Source: an uncultured Gammaproteobacteria bacterium (GTDB lineage: Bacteria > Pseudomonadota > Gammaproteobacteria > HyVt-429). Taken from it: 64,000 bases of DNA. Positions 28,325 through 36,941 of this stretch are shown here, in pieces. The translations under genes and the position numbers were made by a program. The notes beneath the pieces are model-generated. The model saw nothing but the letters and a program-made list of their open reading frames with translations, searched no databases and was not told where the DNA came from. Every line of letters begins with the position of its first letter. The first letter of the stretch is position 1. The DNA lies in contig CAMYOD010000077.1 of NCBI GenBank assembly GCA_947259975.1, positions 72,473 to 136,472 of the forward strand, given 5' to 3'.

Positions 28325-29622
28325 CGGCGGAGGAATTCGTAAACGCCGCGAAGTCCGAAATGCTGGAGCTCGGCAAGGAGCTCTTTCCGATCTGCCGCAG
28401 TATTACTGGCGACGGGTTTCGTGAATCGCTCGCTATTGTCGCGCGGCATATGCCGCTGCGTACGACGGAAGTTGCTTCCGGCACCCGGGTCTTCGACTGG
28501 ACCGTACCCCAGGAATGGAATATCCGGGACGCTTGGATCAAGGACCCGGACGGGCGCAAGATCATTGATTTCAAGGAAAATAATCTTCATGTGGTGTCCT
28601 ACTCCGAGCCCTTTCGCGGGTTTCTCGACAGGGAATCACTGAATGAGCACTTGTTCAGCCTCGAGGATTTGCCGGATGCAATCCCTTATGTAACGTCGTA
28701 TTACAAGCGCCGGTGGGGGTTCTGTACGACCCATCGTCAGCGCATGCAGCTTACCGAGGGCGACTATGAGGTCTATATCGACTCGGAACTCGCCGACGGT
28801 GGGTTGACCTATGGCGAGGCGGTGCTTGACGGTAAGTCGGATAAGGTTGTCCTGATCTCCACCTATCTCTGCCATCCGTCGATGGCCAATAATGAGTTGT
28901 CGGGACCGATCGTGAGTAGTTTCCTGTACAAGTATTTGCAGGCACGATCAGATCGCCGATATACCTACCACTTTGTCGTCGTTCCAGAGACCATTGGCTC
29001 GATCACCTTTATAAGTCGCAACCTTGATTACCTGAAAAACAAGGTTATCTGCGGTTTCAACTTAAGTTGTATCGGGGACGAACGGGCCTACTCGATGGTA
29101 GCGAGCCCGTCGCAAGACACACTGGCAGATAAAGTCGCTCATGCAGTACTGAGCCGACGAGAAAATTTTGTCCACTATTCGTTCCTTGATCGCGGCAGCG
29201 ACGAGCGGCAGTATTGCGCACCGCGCGTGAAACTTCCGTTGGTGACCCTTTGCCGTTCGAAATTCGGGGAGTATGACGAATACCATACTTCGCTCGATAA
29301 TTTTGATTTGGTGACCGAGAATGGACTGGGCGGGGGATTGGATGCGGCAATCGAATGCATCGAATTGCTTGAAAACAATGGATGCGTTGGTACGACTGTA
29401 AACTGTGAACCGCAGATGGGGAAACGCGGGCTTTACCCTACGACCTCAACGCGCAACGCGCGCGGTGACGAGACCAAGCTATGGATGGATATTTTGGCCC
29501 ATGCTGACGGCAAGCGCGATCTGGCGGAACTGAGCACACTTCTGGCACGCCGTCCACGGGAGGTTATCGACGCCGTGAAACTGCTGGAAGAACATGGGCT
29601 GCTGGACGTAGTGCAAGCTTGA
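28321..29622 (+). CDS. DUF4910/DUF2172 aminopeptidase-like protein
   Basis: 433 aa. ICRSITGDGFRESL at the N-terminus, STYLCHPSMANNELSGP, VVPETIGSI, GSDERQYCAP and EYHTSLDNFD are the conserved blocks of the DUF4910 zinc-peptidase-like family; the His, Asp/Asn and Glu in them are likely metal ligands. A C-terminal winged-helix-like tail covers ~375-433. Members are common in surface-glycan loci, but their substrate is not established; an amide-hydrolase role on an N-acylated sugar is conceivable. GTG start overlaps the methyltransferase stop. Confidence 0.82.
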   Translation: MTAEEFVNAAKSEMLELGKELFPICRSITGDGFRESLAIVARHMPLRTTEVASGTRVFDWTVPQEWNIRDAWIKDPDGRKIIDFKENNLHVVSYSEPFRGFLDRESLNEHLFSLEDLPDAIPYVTSYYKRRWGFCTTHRQRMQLTEGDYEVYIDSELADGGLTYGEAVLDGKSDKVVLISTYLCHPSMANNELSGPIVSSFLYKYLQARSDRRYTYHFVVVPETIGSITFISRNLDYLKNKVICGFNLSCIGDERAYSMVASPSQDTLADKVAHAVLSRRENFVHYSFLDRGSDERQYCAPRVKLPLVTLCRSKFGEYDEYHTSLDNFDLVTENGLGGGLDAAIECIELLENNGCVGTTVNCEPQMGKRGLYPTTSTRNARGDETKLWMDILAHADGKRDLAELSTLLARRPREVIDAVKLLEEHGLLDVVQA

Positions 29623-29626
29623 AGTC

Positions 29627-31585
29627 ATGCCGTTGACCGTTGTTATCTCGGAGTTGGGCAGCTTGACGATGCTTCTAGGCCTATATCATCGTTGCCTCGG
29701 TCGTCCGGTATATTTCTACCAACCTTTCTCGGAGGCTTTTGCCGGGCGTTGGCGGCGCGTACTCAATTTTGTCGGATTCACGCGGATCGATTTTCAAAGC
29801 GCAGCGCGTGTCGACACCAACTATATATTCGGTGACCGCTACGATGTGGTCGGGCCAATCGTAGCGCGATTCCTGCCACCGGTGGTGTACACAGTAGCAG
29901 ACGGTTTACTCGCCGGCATTGCTAATCATGGCGCCAAGCTCAGGACGCTGGTGCGCGCGCATATTGACTCCGCATGTGCAGCAGCGGCGGAGATTGCGAC
30001 ATGGTGCGCAGGCCGGGAGCGGCGCGGTGAGCTGCTGATTATAGGGCCGTTAGGCCTATGGCCGCGCCGCTACCTGGAAGCCGCGGTGTCCGATCTGCGC
30101 GTCGGCCGGCTCGCGCCATTACTGTACGGCCTCGCGGTGAGCAACAAGCTTTTGGTCCGATTGTGGCGCCGAAGATCGCGACTAAAGAAGCGTGTTGATG
30201 CCGCGCAGGAGACGTGCGACGTGCGCCTGCCGGGCGACGTTACCGGCCAAACGAGCTACGAGCAATCGGTGTTATTCTTCCCGCACCAGACGATCAGGTA
30301 TGGAAATCTGTTCCTAAAGGATCATTTCTACAATTCTGACAGGAACTCGCCATTTCATTCGAGCAAGATCCTGCACGTTGAGTTAGGGGCGCTGCCGGCG
30401 GGCACCGTAACAGAGGATTTGTGCGAGATCTACGAGAGGCACGACATCAGGTATTGTCGTCTCAACGCGGATGTGAGTCTGCCCAGCGTGTCGACCGTGC
30501 ATGAGTTTGTGCGCCATTGCTGGCGGCGGGGCGGATTCACCTTTATCTTGCGCAACCGCCAAGTCCTGATGGCGATATTGCGGAGCTGGTCCAGGTTTCG
30601 GTCATTCTGTACTGCATTGAAGCCGTTCAACAAGGCAAGGATTGCATTAGTCGGTTACGAGATGTTGTTTCCCAAGGAGCTTTCTCTTGCGCTCGAAGCA
30701 CGTGGCATCAGAACCGTTGCCACGCAGGAGCGCTTTTTGGCTTCAACCTTTTATCGAAACTGGAATTACATCCTCGATACCTATCTGGTAGCGAGTCGGC
30801 GCGTATGCGAGGAAATTGACGCGGATGAGTCTAAGTTGGTCAAGAACTGCATTCCCGTTGGGCTCGTTCGCGCTGATCTGATTCTGCAATTACCGGGCGT
30901 TGAAGCACCCGCGACCGACGATGAGGGAACGCCGGCGTTCGAGCATCTCGTGGTTGCCTACGATTTCCCGTCTCTGGATGATCGTTTCGCGAACATGCGC
31001 CGGCCGGTGGCGAACTGGGCGTCGAATCGGCAATTCTATGAGGATATTTTGCGACTGGCGCGCGAATTCCCGCACGCGCGATTCGTCGTTCGCAGCAGGC
31101 AATTGAATTGGCTTCGGCTAGCCTATTTCCAGAACGTGATAAATGCCCTCGGGCGCCAGGACAACGTAGTGATCAGTGAGGACTTCGCACGCTATGCAGT
31201 TCAGTACCGGTTGGGTGCGAGTGCCGATCTGGTGATTGCAAAACATTCATCGATCGCCGAGGAGCTTATCGCCGCCGGCAAGCCCGTGATTCTGCATGAC
31301 TACATCTGCAACGCGAGCACGACATTCAGTCAGGCCTATGCCTACGAGGGCGTGGCAGTGTTCGCCAGAAGCTACAACGAGCTAGCGAAAATGACGCATG
31401 CCGCACTGGAAAACGGAGACTTTCTCGCGCCGGGCGAAACGACGCGCCTGCGAGACGCTGTTAACAACGGACTTGCGGATGGAAAGGTTGGTGCACGGAT
31501 TCAACAGGCGCTTTCGCGCATGCATGATGAACAGCCGGTGGACATGAATTCAGGCGCATCAGAGCCTAGAAAAGCGATCGCCTAG
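29627..31585 (+). CDS. Large transferase-like protein (follows module B), unassigned
   Basis: 652 aa, no family recognised with confidence. No membrane segment or signal peptide stands out. The C-terminal third looks like a GT-B donor half: FVVRSRQLNW, then K539-HSS in AKHSSIAEELIAAGKPVILHDY, which parallels the Ser/Thr motif plus KPV strand seen in the proteins at 15060 and 34020. The HP motif is absent (RSR stands in its place). Position after the pseudaminate set suggests a CMP-Pse transferase. This is inference. Confidence 0.5.
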   Translation: MPLTVVISELGSLTMLLGLYHRCLGRPVYFYQPFSEAFAGRWRRVLNFVGFTRIDFQSAARVDTNYIFGDRYDVVGPIVARFLPPVVYTVADGLLAGIANHGAKLRTLVRAHIDSACAAAAEIATWCAGRERRGELLIIGPLGLWPRRYLEAAVSDLRVGRLAPLLYGLAVSNKLLVRLWRRRSRLKKRVDAAQETCDVRLPGDVTGQTSYEQSVLFFPHQTIRYGNLFLKDHFYNSDRNSPFHSSKILHVELGALPAGTVTEDLCEIYERHDIRYCRLNADVSLPSVSTVHEFVRHCWRRGGFTFILRNRQVLMAILRSWSRFRSFCTALKPFNKARIALVGYEMLFPKELSLALEARGIRTVATQERFLASTFYRNWNYILDTYLVASRRVCEEIDADESKLVKNCIPVGLVRADLILQLPGVEAPATDDEGTPAFEHLVVAYDFPSLDDRFANMRRPVANWASNRQFYEDILRLAREFPHARFVVRSRQLNWLRLAYFQNVINALGRQDNVVISEDFARYAVQYRLGASADLVIAKHSSIAEELIAAGKPVILHDYICNASTTFSQAYAYEGVAVFARSYNELAKMTHAALENGDFLAPGETTRLRDAVNNGLADGKVGARIQQALSRMHDEQPVDMNSGASEPRKAIA

Positions 31586-31646
31586 ATGCGTTTCACGGTG
31601 CATCGATACTGAATAAACACGTCAGGACGGATATCGGGGAATTCCT

Positions 31647-32528
31647 ATGTTAAATCAAGCAAATGCGGTGGTGAATGTCGGCGGCGGTGATGTGCACGAG
31701 GTCAAAATCGGTAAGGATCAGCCGCTCGCTGTTTTGGCGGGACCTTGTGCCATTGAGAGCGAGACGCACGCGATGACCATGGCGGAAGGCATCCGTAAAA
31801 TTGCCGACCGAGTGGGTGTCCCGCTGATTTACAAGTCATGCTTCGATAAGGATTGCCGGTCATCACCGGACTCCTATCACGGTTGCGGCATCGATAGCGG
31901 TCTGAAGATTCTGGCGAAGATTCGGGCTGAGTTTGGTATTCCGGTAGTCACAGACGTCAGCAACGTCGAGTGGGTTGCGGAAACTGCTGAGGTGGCGGAT
32001 ATGCTGCAGATCCCGGCTTATCTTTGCCGGCAAACCCATCTTCTACGCGCCTGCGCCGCAACAAAGAAACCCTTGCACTTGAAAAAGGGTCAGTTTATGA
32101 ATCCTCGTAATATGAAGAACTCACTGGCCAAAATCTATCGTGAGGAAAACTTTCAGGTGGTGTTGACCGACCGCGGTACATTCTTCGGTTATGACGATCT
32201 GGTTAACGACTTTCGCTCGTTGCAGATCATGAAAGAGTTTGGCACCCCTGTGTGTTACGATGCGACCCATTCGATTCAACAGCCAACCGGGCACGGCAGT
32301 GTGTCGCAAGGGCTGCGGGAATTCATTCCCGGGCTCGTCCGTGCCGCCTGTGCAATGAACGTCGACGCACTGTTTATGGAGGTTCACGATAATCCGGACC
32401 AGGCGTTAAGCGACCCCGCCACACAACTCGATATCCAGTTTCTGGAGGCCATATTGCGTCAGTCCAAGGAAGTTAGTGACGTATCCCGGGCGGTCATACA
32501 ACAGTATCCGACGGATGGGATAATCTGA
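31647..32528 (+). CDS. KdsA-like 3-deoxy-ulosonate synthase with altered acceptor site (module C)
   Basis: 293 aa, KDO-8-phosphate synthase family (PEP plus aldose phosphate). Metal ligands of the metal-dependent class are kept: C34 (GPCAIES), H208 (DATHS), E245 (FMEVH) and D256 (ALSD). GQF and DRGTFFGYDDLV for PEP are also kept. But the acceptor motif KANRS reads K68-D-C-R-S, TDxHE reads TDVSN (102-106), and RQTD reads RQTH (128-131). The arabinose-5-phosphate site thus looks changed. Family membership is firm; true KdsA function is doubtful. Confidence 0.88.
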   Translation: MLNQANAVVNVGGGDVHEVKIGKDQPLAVLAGPCAIESETHAMTMAEGIRKIADRVGVPLIYKSCFDKDCRSSPDSYHGCGIDSGLKILAKIRAEFGIPVVTDVSNVEWVAETAEVADMLQIPAYLCRQTHLLRACAATKKPLHLKKGQFMNPRNMKNSLAKIYREENFQVVLTDRGTFFGYDDLVNDFRSLQIMKEFGTPVCYDATHSIQQPTGHGSVSQGLREFIPGLVRAACAMNVDALFMEVHDNPDQALSDPATQLDIQFLEAILRQSKEVSDVSRAVIQQYPTDGII

Positions 32529-32564
32529 AGTACAGCATCAATCGGTTAAATATGAGGAAACGAT

Positions 32565-33263
32565 ATGACTGTAGCGGTCCTGATTCCGGCAAAGGGTAAA
32601 AGTAAACGCATTCCGCAAAAGAACCTCCAGAAAATAGGAGATGAAACGCTCGCCGAGCGTTGTGTTCGTAAGATGCTGGAGTGCAAGAATATCGATCGAC
32701 TGATTCTGGATACTGACTCGGACGAGATTATCGAGCTCGTTGATGGCTATCGGCAACAGGACGAGCGTCTTGTGATACGGGAGCGCTCCACGGAATTGAT
32801 TGGAGATGACGTAGGCACGCCGGAACTCTGCGTTAATCTGTTGAATCAGGAGCCCAATATTGATTATCTCGGCGTCATGCACGTGACCGCACCCTATTTA
32901 AGCAGTGCGAGCATCGATAAGTGCGTGGAGGTTTTTGTTACCTGTAATGCAGCGTATGACAGTCTGTTTACCGTCGAAGTATTGCATGACTATATCTGGA
33001 AGGATCAGCCGCTGAACTTTAACGTCGATTGTCGCACAAGTACTGACCAGGTCGACGTTTACTATAAATTGACTGGCGGATTCTTCATTGCACCAAGAAA
33101 ATACATTCTCGAGCATAAGACGTTCATTGGTCGCAATCCGATCCTCTATCCGGTGTCTGTTCTAGAGGGCCTGGATATCAATTATCCCAATGAACTTGAG
33201 TTGGCCCGGGTGATCCATGCCGGTCTCGACGCCCTGGGCCACGACGAGGAGCATCTGAAATGA
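32565..33263 (+). CDS. NeuA-type cytidylyltransferase (module C)
   Basis: 232 aa. IPAKGKSKRIPQKNLQKIG is the CMP-nonulosonate synthetase signature, not the KdsB form. HVTAPYLSSASIDKC is the second motif. It follows the KdsA-like gene and overlaps the RraA-like gene by 4 bp, so it should activate the module C acid with CMP. A NeuA-type enzyme paired with a KdsA-type synthase is an unusual combination. Confidence 0.87.
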   Translation: MTVAVLIPAKGKSKRIPQKNLQKIGDETLAERCVRKMLECKNIDRLILDTDSDEIIELVDGYRQQDERLVIRERSTELIGDDVGTPELCVNLLNQEPNIDYLGVMHVTAPYLSSASIDKCVEVFVTCNAAYDSLFTVEVLHDYIWKDQPLNFNVDCRTSTDQVDVYYKLTGGFFIAPRKYILEHKTFIGRNPILYPVSVLEGLDINYPNELELARVIHAGLDALGHDEEHLK

Positions 33264-33931
33264 GTGCGGAGGGTTTATCGCGCCTGACATCTGCTGTCAT
33301 CTATGACGTCATGACTTTTGATTTGGCGTACGACCGTCAGTTCGCTCTCAAAAACGAGATTCGTCTGGCTACGGGAACGAAGGTAGTAGGGCCCGCTTTC
33401 ACGGTGGCGGGTCAATTCACACCCAATCGATTATCCAAATACGAGGAACGCGCACGGGTTATCGATATGCTGGAGCATATGTCCGCGGGCGTGATTGAGG
33501 TTCTACAGCCAAATTACGCCGGCCCCCTGGGATCGTGGGGCGACTTTACCGCAACATTGGTGAGAAAGTTTGGATGTACAGGTGCTGTCGTGGACGGCTT
33601 TACCCGGGATATCAAAGGTCTGAATGAAATGCAATTCAGTCTATTCTGTAAGGGAACGAGCCTTGTCAATGGATTTGGCAGTGGTTGGCAAATCAGCGAC
33701 TTCCAGTGCCCGGTAGCGATGCCGGGCCCGTTGGAAGTACCGGTTACCGTGAATCCAGGCGATTATGTCGTCGGCGACGATGACGGAGTCGTCATCGTAC
33801 CGCGGGAAATGATTGATGACGTTGTTGAGCATGCCATCCGTCGACTAGATCGGGAAGAGGATCTTAAAGCCCAGTTGGCACAGGACGGTCTCACCCCCGC
33901 CGATCTGAAAAAAACAATATTTGAGTGGTAG
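33260..33931 (+). CDS. RraA-like / HMG-aldolase family protein (module C)
   Basis: 223 aa. Shows the family pattern GSWGDFTATLVRKFGCTGAVVDG followed by R116-D117 (FTRD), the substrate- and metal-binding pair of 4-hydroxy-4-methyl-2-oxoglutarate aldolases, and GDYVVGDDDGVVIVP near the C-terminus. The ribonuclease-E inhibitor RraA shares the fold but lacks such genomic context. With a ulosonate synthase and cytidylyltransferase beside it, an aldolase, dehydratase or decarboxylase step on a sugar acid is likely. The reaction is unknown. Confidence 0.8.
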   Translation: MSAEGLSRLTSAVIYDVMTFDLAYDRQFALKNEIRLATGTKVVGPAFTVAGQFTPNRLSKYEERARVIDMLEHMSAGVIEVLQPNYAGPLGSWGDFTATLVRKFGCTGAVVDGFTRDIKGLNEMQFSLFCKGTSLVNGFGSGWQISDFQCPVAMPGPLEVPVTVNPGDYVVGDDDGVVIVPREMIDDVVEHAIRRLDREEDLKAQLAQDGLTPADLKKTIFEW

Positions 33932-33946
33932 CACAGGTGCGACCGT

Positions 33947-33968
33947 GTGGAACGTATTGGAGTTCCAC
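33947..33968. repeat. Hairpin between module C and its transferase
   Basis: GTGGAAC, an 8-nt loop, then GTTCCAC: a perfect 7-bp stem in the 88-bp gap. No T-run follows, so not a standard terminator. It might tune expression of the downstream gene or protect mRNA ends. Confidence 0.45.
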
Positions 33969-34019
33969 CACCGCCGGCGACCGTGAATTGCAAAATTTCT
34001 ACGAGCACATTATGTCAGG

Positions 34020-35753
34020 GTGAGCACCCTGGATAGTCATCAAGCAGGGACTATCGATCTGGGTTTTCGGGCCGAATTCGATGTGGGTGTCGGCCGCATG
34101 TATGACCAGATTAGCCTTGAGCTTAGGCAACCATTTTGCAGGTTCGTCGAACGGTTGTCGTCCTCATTTTGTATGCAGGTAGATTGGTGGGTGGGGCTAC
34201 CGTCCAGCCGCGATCAATATAGCAGCCAATTGTTCCACGTCTGTACTGCATTGGTGCTTTTGGATCACTTGATTAACAGCGGTCACCGAATCGATAAAAT
34301 CATCGTCGATGATGCAGCAATGCAGCAATGTGTGCTCGCGCTACTGCGCCGACAAAATGCGCACATACAAGTCTCTCGTCGGCAGACACCGACACAGCGT
34401 TGGGTTCGGTATATGCGTGAGATTCTTGCACCATTCCGCGCCATCGCACGCATCTGGCTCGAAACATTCATAATTCGCCAAGGCAGAGTTGACCATGGTA
34501 TCGCCGATGTCGCTGATCTGATACTCGTGGACACGTTTGTTATACCGCCCTCCGATTTGAACCGTGACCGATACTACCCGGGTCTGTGGGAGGGACTGCG
34601 TGAAGAGCAGCGCGTGCGTTTACGCTTCGTGCCTCAATTTCTCATGTATCCGATCAGCAAGTTGCGGCGGATCGTGCGAGAGGCCCGTCGCGCGCCCGAA
34701 AAGTATCTCATCAAGGAAGACCTTATCACCGTCACCGATCTACTTTGGGTCGCGGCGCACTGGTGGCGTATTCGCCGCTGGAAAATCGACAACGTCCGCT
34801 TTCACGACAATGATCTCTCACCGGTTGTAAGGCGCGAATTGTACTCGGGCATCGGCTTTCGGTCCGCGTTGCGCGGCCTATTGAATTTTCGATTTGTGAT
34901 GCGTGCTCGCCAAGCGGGCTTGCAAATCGCCCGAGCAATCGACTGGTTTGAAAATCAGACAGTCGATCGTGGCTGGAATCTGGGGCTTCACACTTACTAT
35001 CCGAAGGTGCCGCGCATCGGGTACCTGGGATTCTCCGCAACCTCTCAGGCCGCGCGTCCGGCACAATATGAGGCGGCCGCGGGCGTAGTGCCAGATGAGT
35101 TCGCTGTCATGGGTAATGGACATATTGCCGATATGAGCGAGTTTCACGCTGAGGTGCGGACGCAGATTGCGCCTGCGTTTCGGTATGGCTGGTTGTGGCA
35201 GGAAGATGGCGAGATGCCCACGGCTGACGCGGGTGTCGCAGATACGATTCTGGTTATGTTGCCGATTGAAAAGGGGGCGGCTTCGTTCTGCCTGGACCTC
35301 GTGTGCCAGCTTGCAGCGAGGCGGCACCATTTTTGCTTTGTGGTCAAGGCGCATCCGATGCTACCGATTGCGGACATTGAGTTACCGACGAGTACATTAC
35401 CGGCCGCAGTCATGGAGACGAACGAGGCGATTCCTGAACAGCTCAAGCGGGCGGGATGTGCAGTTTCCGGGGGCAGTACCACCGCCGGACTCGAAGCCCT
35501 GGCCTCCGCGGTACCGGTAGTTTTCGTGGCGTCGCCTGGACATCGGTCCGAGCTGCCGATACCAACGGCACTGCCACATGCGAATTATCGGGTGGCGCAG
35601 GATATCGACGCGTTCGAGCAAGCGCTCGACGACCTGCGCGAACGACGGATACAGCAGGCCGATCGATTACGTTCGGACGCTGCTGCCGTCAAGCGGGATT
35701 TCTTTGCACCATTGTCTGACGCCACACTCGGCGATCTTGTTGGTGTGCGTTAG
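34020..35753 (+). CDS. CMP-sugar-transferase-like GT-B protein (follows module C)
   Basis: 577 aa, surface-carbohydrate protein of unassigned family. The C-terminal half has an HP motif (H445-P446 in VVKAHPML) and SGGSTT (483-488) followed by GLEALASAVPVVFVASP, the same order as in the 15060 protein and in sialyl- and Kdo-type transferases. The N-terminal half is rich in Arg and Trp and may touch the membrane or acceptor. Located after the module C enzymes, it is the likely user of that CMP-acid. The start is GTG at 34020. Confidence 0.6.
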   Translation: MSTLDSHQAGTIDLGFRAEFDVGVGRMYDQISLELRQPFCRFVERLSSSFCMQVDWWVGLPSSRDQYSSQLFHVCTALVLLDHLINSGHRIDKIIVDDAAMQQCVLALLRRQNAHIQVSRRQTPTQRWVRYMREILAPFRAIARIWLETFIIRQGRVDHGIADVADLILVDTFVIPPSDLNRDRYYPGLWEGLREEQRVRLRFVPQFLMYPISKLRRIVREARRAPEKYLIKEDLITVTDLLWVAAHWWRIRRWKIDNVRFHDNDLSPVVRRELYSGIGFRSALRGLLNFRFVMRARQAGLQIARAIDWFENQTVDRGWNLGLHTYYPKVPRIGYLGFSATSQAARPAQYEAAAGVVPDEFAVMGNGHIADMSEFHAEVRTQIAPAFRYGWLWQEDGEMPTADAGVADTILVMLPIEKGAASFCLDLVCQLAARRHHFCFVVKAHPMLPIADIELPTSTLPAAVMETNEAIPEQLKRAGCAVSGGSTTAGLEALASAVPVVFVASPGHRSELPIPTALPHANYRVAQDIDAFEQALDDLRERRIQQADRLRSDAAAVKRDFFAPLSDATLGDLVGVR

Positions 35754-35816
35754 ATGAACATCGCGTAAACCGAGGCACAATACGTCATCATACTAGCTTG
35801 GTCCGGAGCACGTTCA

Positions 35817-36929
35817 ATGTATTTCAATGATGTATACAAGCACCGCAAGGTCCTTGTATTTGGTCACACCGGCTTCAAGGGTTCGTGGTTGGTCGCGTGG
35901 TTGCGTGAGCTGGGTGCTGATGTCGTCGGTGTATCGAATTGCGTTCCTACACAACCTGCCCATATTGAGGTGACAGGGCTTGATCGCGCCGTGAAGGGAC
36001 ACACACTCGATATTCGTGACTTGGCGGCAGTGTCGCGCGTGATCGAAATGGAACAACCGGATTGGGTATTCCATCTTGCTGCCCAGTCATTGGTCAAGTA
36101 TTCGTACGATGAACCGATCGAGACTTTTACGACGAATGCGATCGGTACGGCTCATATTCTGGAGGCCTTGCGACGCCAAGGTCGTCCATGTATTGGCATT
36201 ATTATTACGAGCGACAAGTGTTACGACAACGTCGAGTGGATATGGGGATACCGGGAGACAGATCGCCTGGGTGGCAAGGATCCGTATAGTGCGTCGAAGG
36301 GTGCCGCAGAATTGGTGATACGATCCTACGTGGAGTCATACTTCTCAGCCAAAAACTGCCCGATTCGTCTCGGTATCGGACGCGCAGGAAACGTCATCGG
36401 TGGCGGTGATTGGGCCGCTGATCGAGTGGTTCCGGACTGCATAAGGGCGTGGTCAGAGAGTGATAACGTATCGATTCGGAACCCAAATGCAACACGCCCC
36501 TGGCAGCATGTGCTCGAACCCTTGAGTGGATACCTTGCGCTGGGCGCGCAGCTTCATGCGGATGCGACGCTGCAAGGCGAAGCCTTCAACTTCGGACCAT
36601 CTGCGGACATGAGCCACTCCGTGCGCGATTTGGTCGAACAGATGTCGCGTGATTGGCCGGGTGTGACTTGGCAAGACACGTCAGACCCACATCATCCACA
36701 TACGGAAGCGGGTCTACTGAAGTTGAATTGCGATAAGGCCCTCGCAAAACTGGGTTGGCGCGGCGTGCTCACATTTCCTGAGACTGTTTCCATGACCACG
36801 AGCTGGTATCGAGATTATTACTCGAAAGGCGCAGGGAAAATATTGGCGCTGACCACAGATCAAATCCACCATTTCTGTGATCTGGCGTCGGCGCGCGGTA
36901 TCGCCTGGGCAACTCGGCTCGATGGTTAA
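35817..36929 (+). CDS. rfbG: CDP-glucose 4,6-dehydratase
   Basis: 370 aa SDR. VFGHTGFKGSWLVAWLRELGADVVG at the N-terminus (read as GHTGFKGS for the NAD loop), FHLAAQSLVKYSYDEP, ITSDKCYDN, YSASKGAAELV and RAGNVIGGGDWA are diagnostic of RfbG. Product: CDP-4-keto-6-deoxyglucose. The matching rfbF is at 16735 with 19 kb of other genes between, and no rfbH is visible. The final sugar may be a 6-deoxyhexose or a branched or dideoxy derivative. Confidence 0.95.
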   Translation: MYFNDVYKHRKVLVFGHTGFKGSWLVAWLRELGADVVGVSNCVPTQPAHIEVTGLDRAVKGHTLDIRDLAAVSRVIEMEQPDWVFHLAAQSLVKYSYDEPIETFTTNAIGTAHILEALRRQGRPCIGIIITSDKCYDNVEWIWGYRETDRLGGKDPYSASKGAAELVIRSYVESYFSAKNCPIRLGIGRAGNVIGGGDWAADRVVPDCIRAWSESDNVSIRNPNATRPWQHVLEPLSGYLALGAQLHADATLQGEAFNFGPSADMSHSVRDLVEQMSRDWPGVTWQDTSDPHHPHTEAGLLKLNCDKALAKLGWRGVLTFPETVSMTTSWYRDYYSKGAGKILALTTDQIHHFCDLASARGIAWATRLDG

Positions 36930-36941
36930 GGCATTGCTCCC

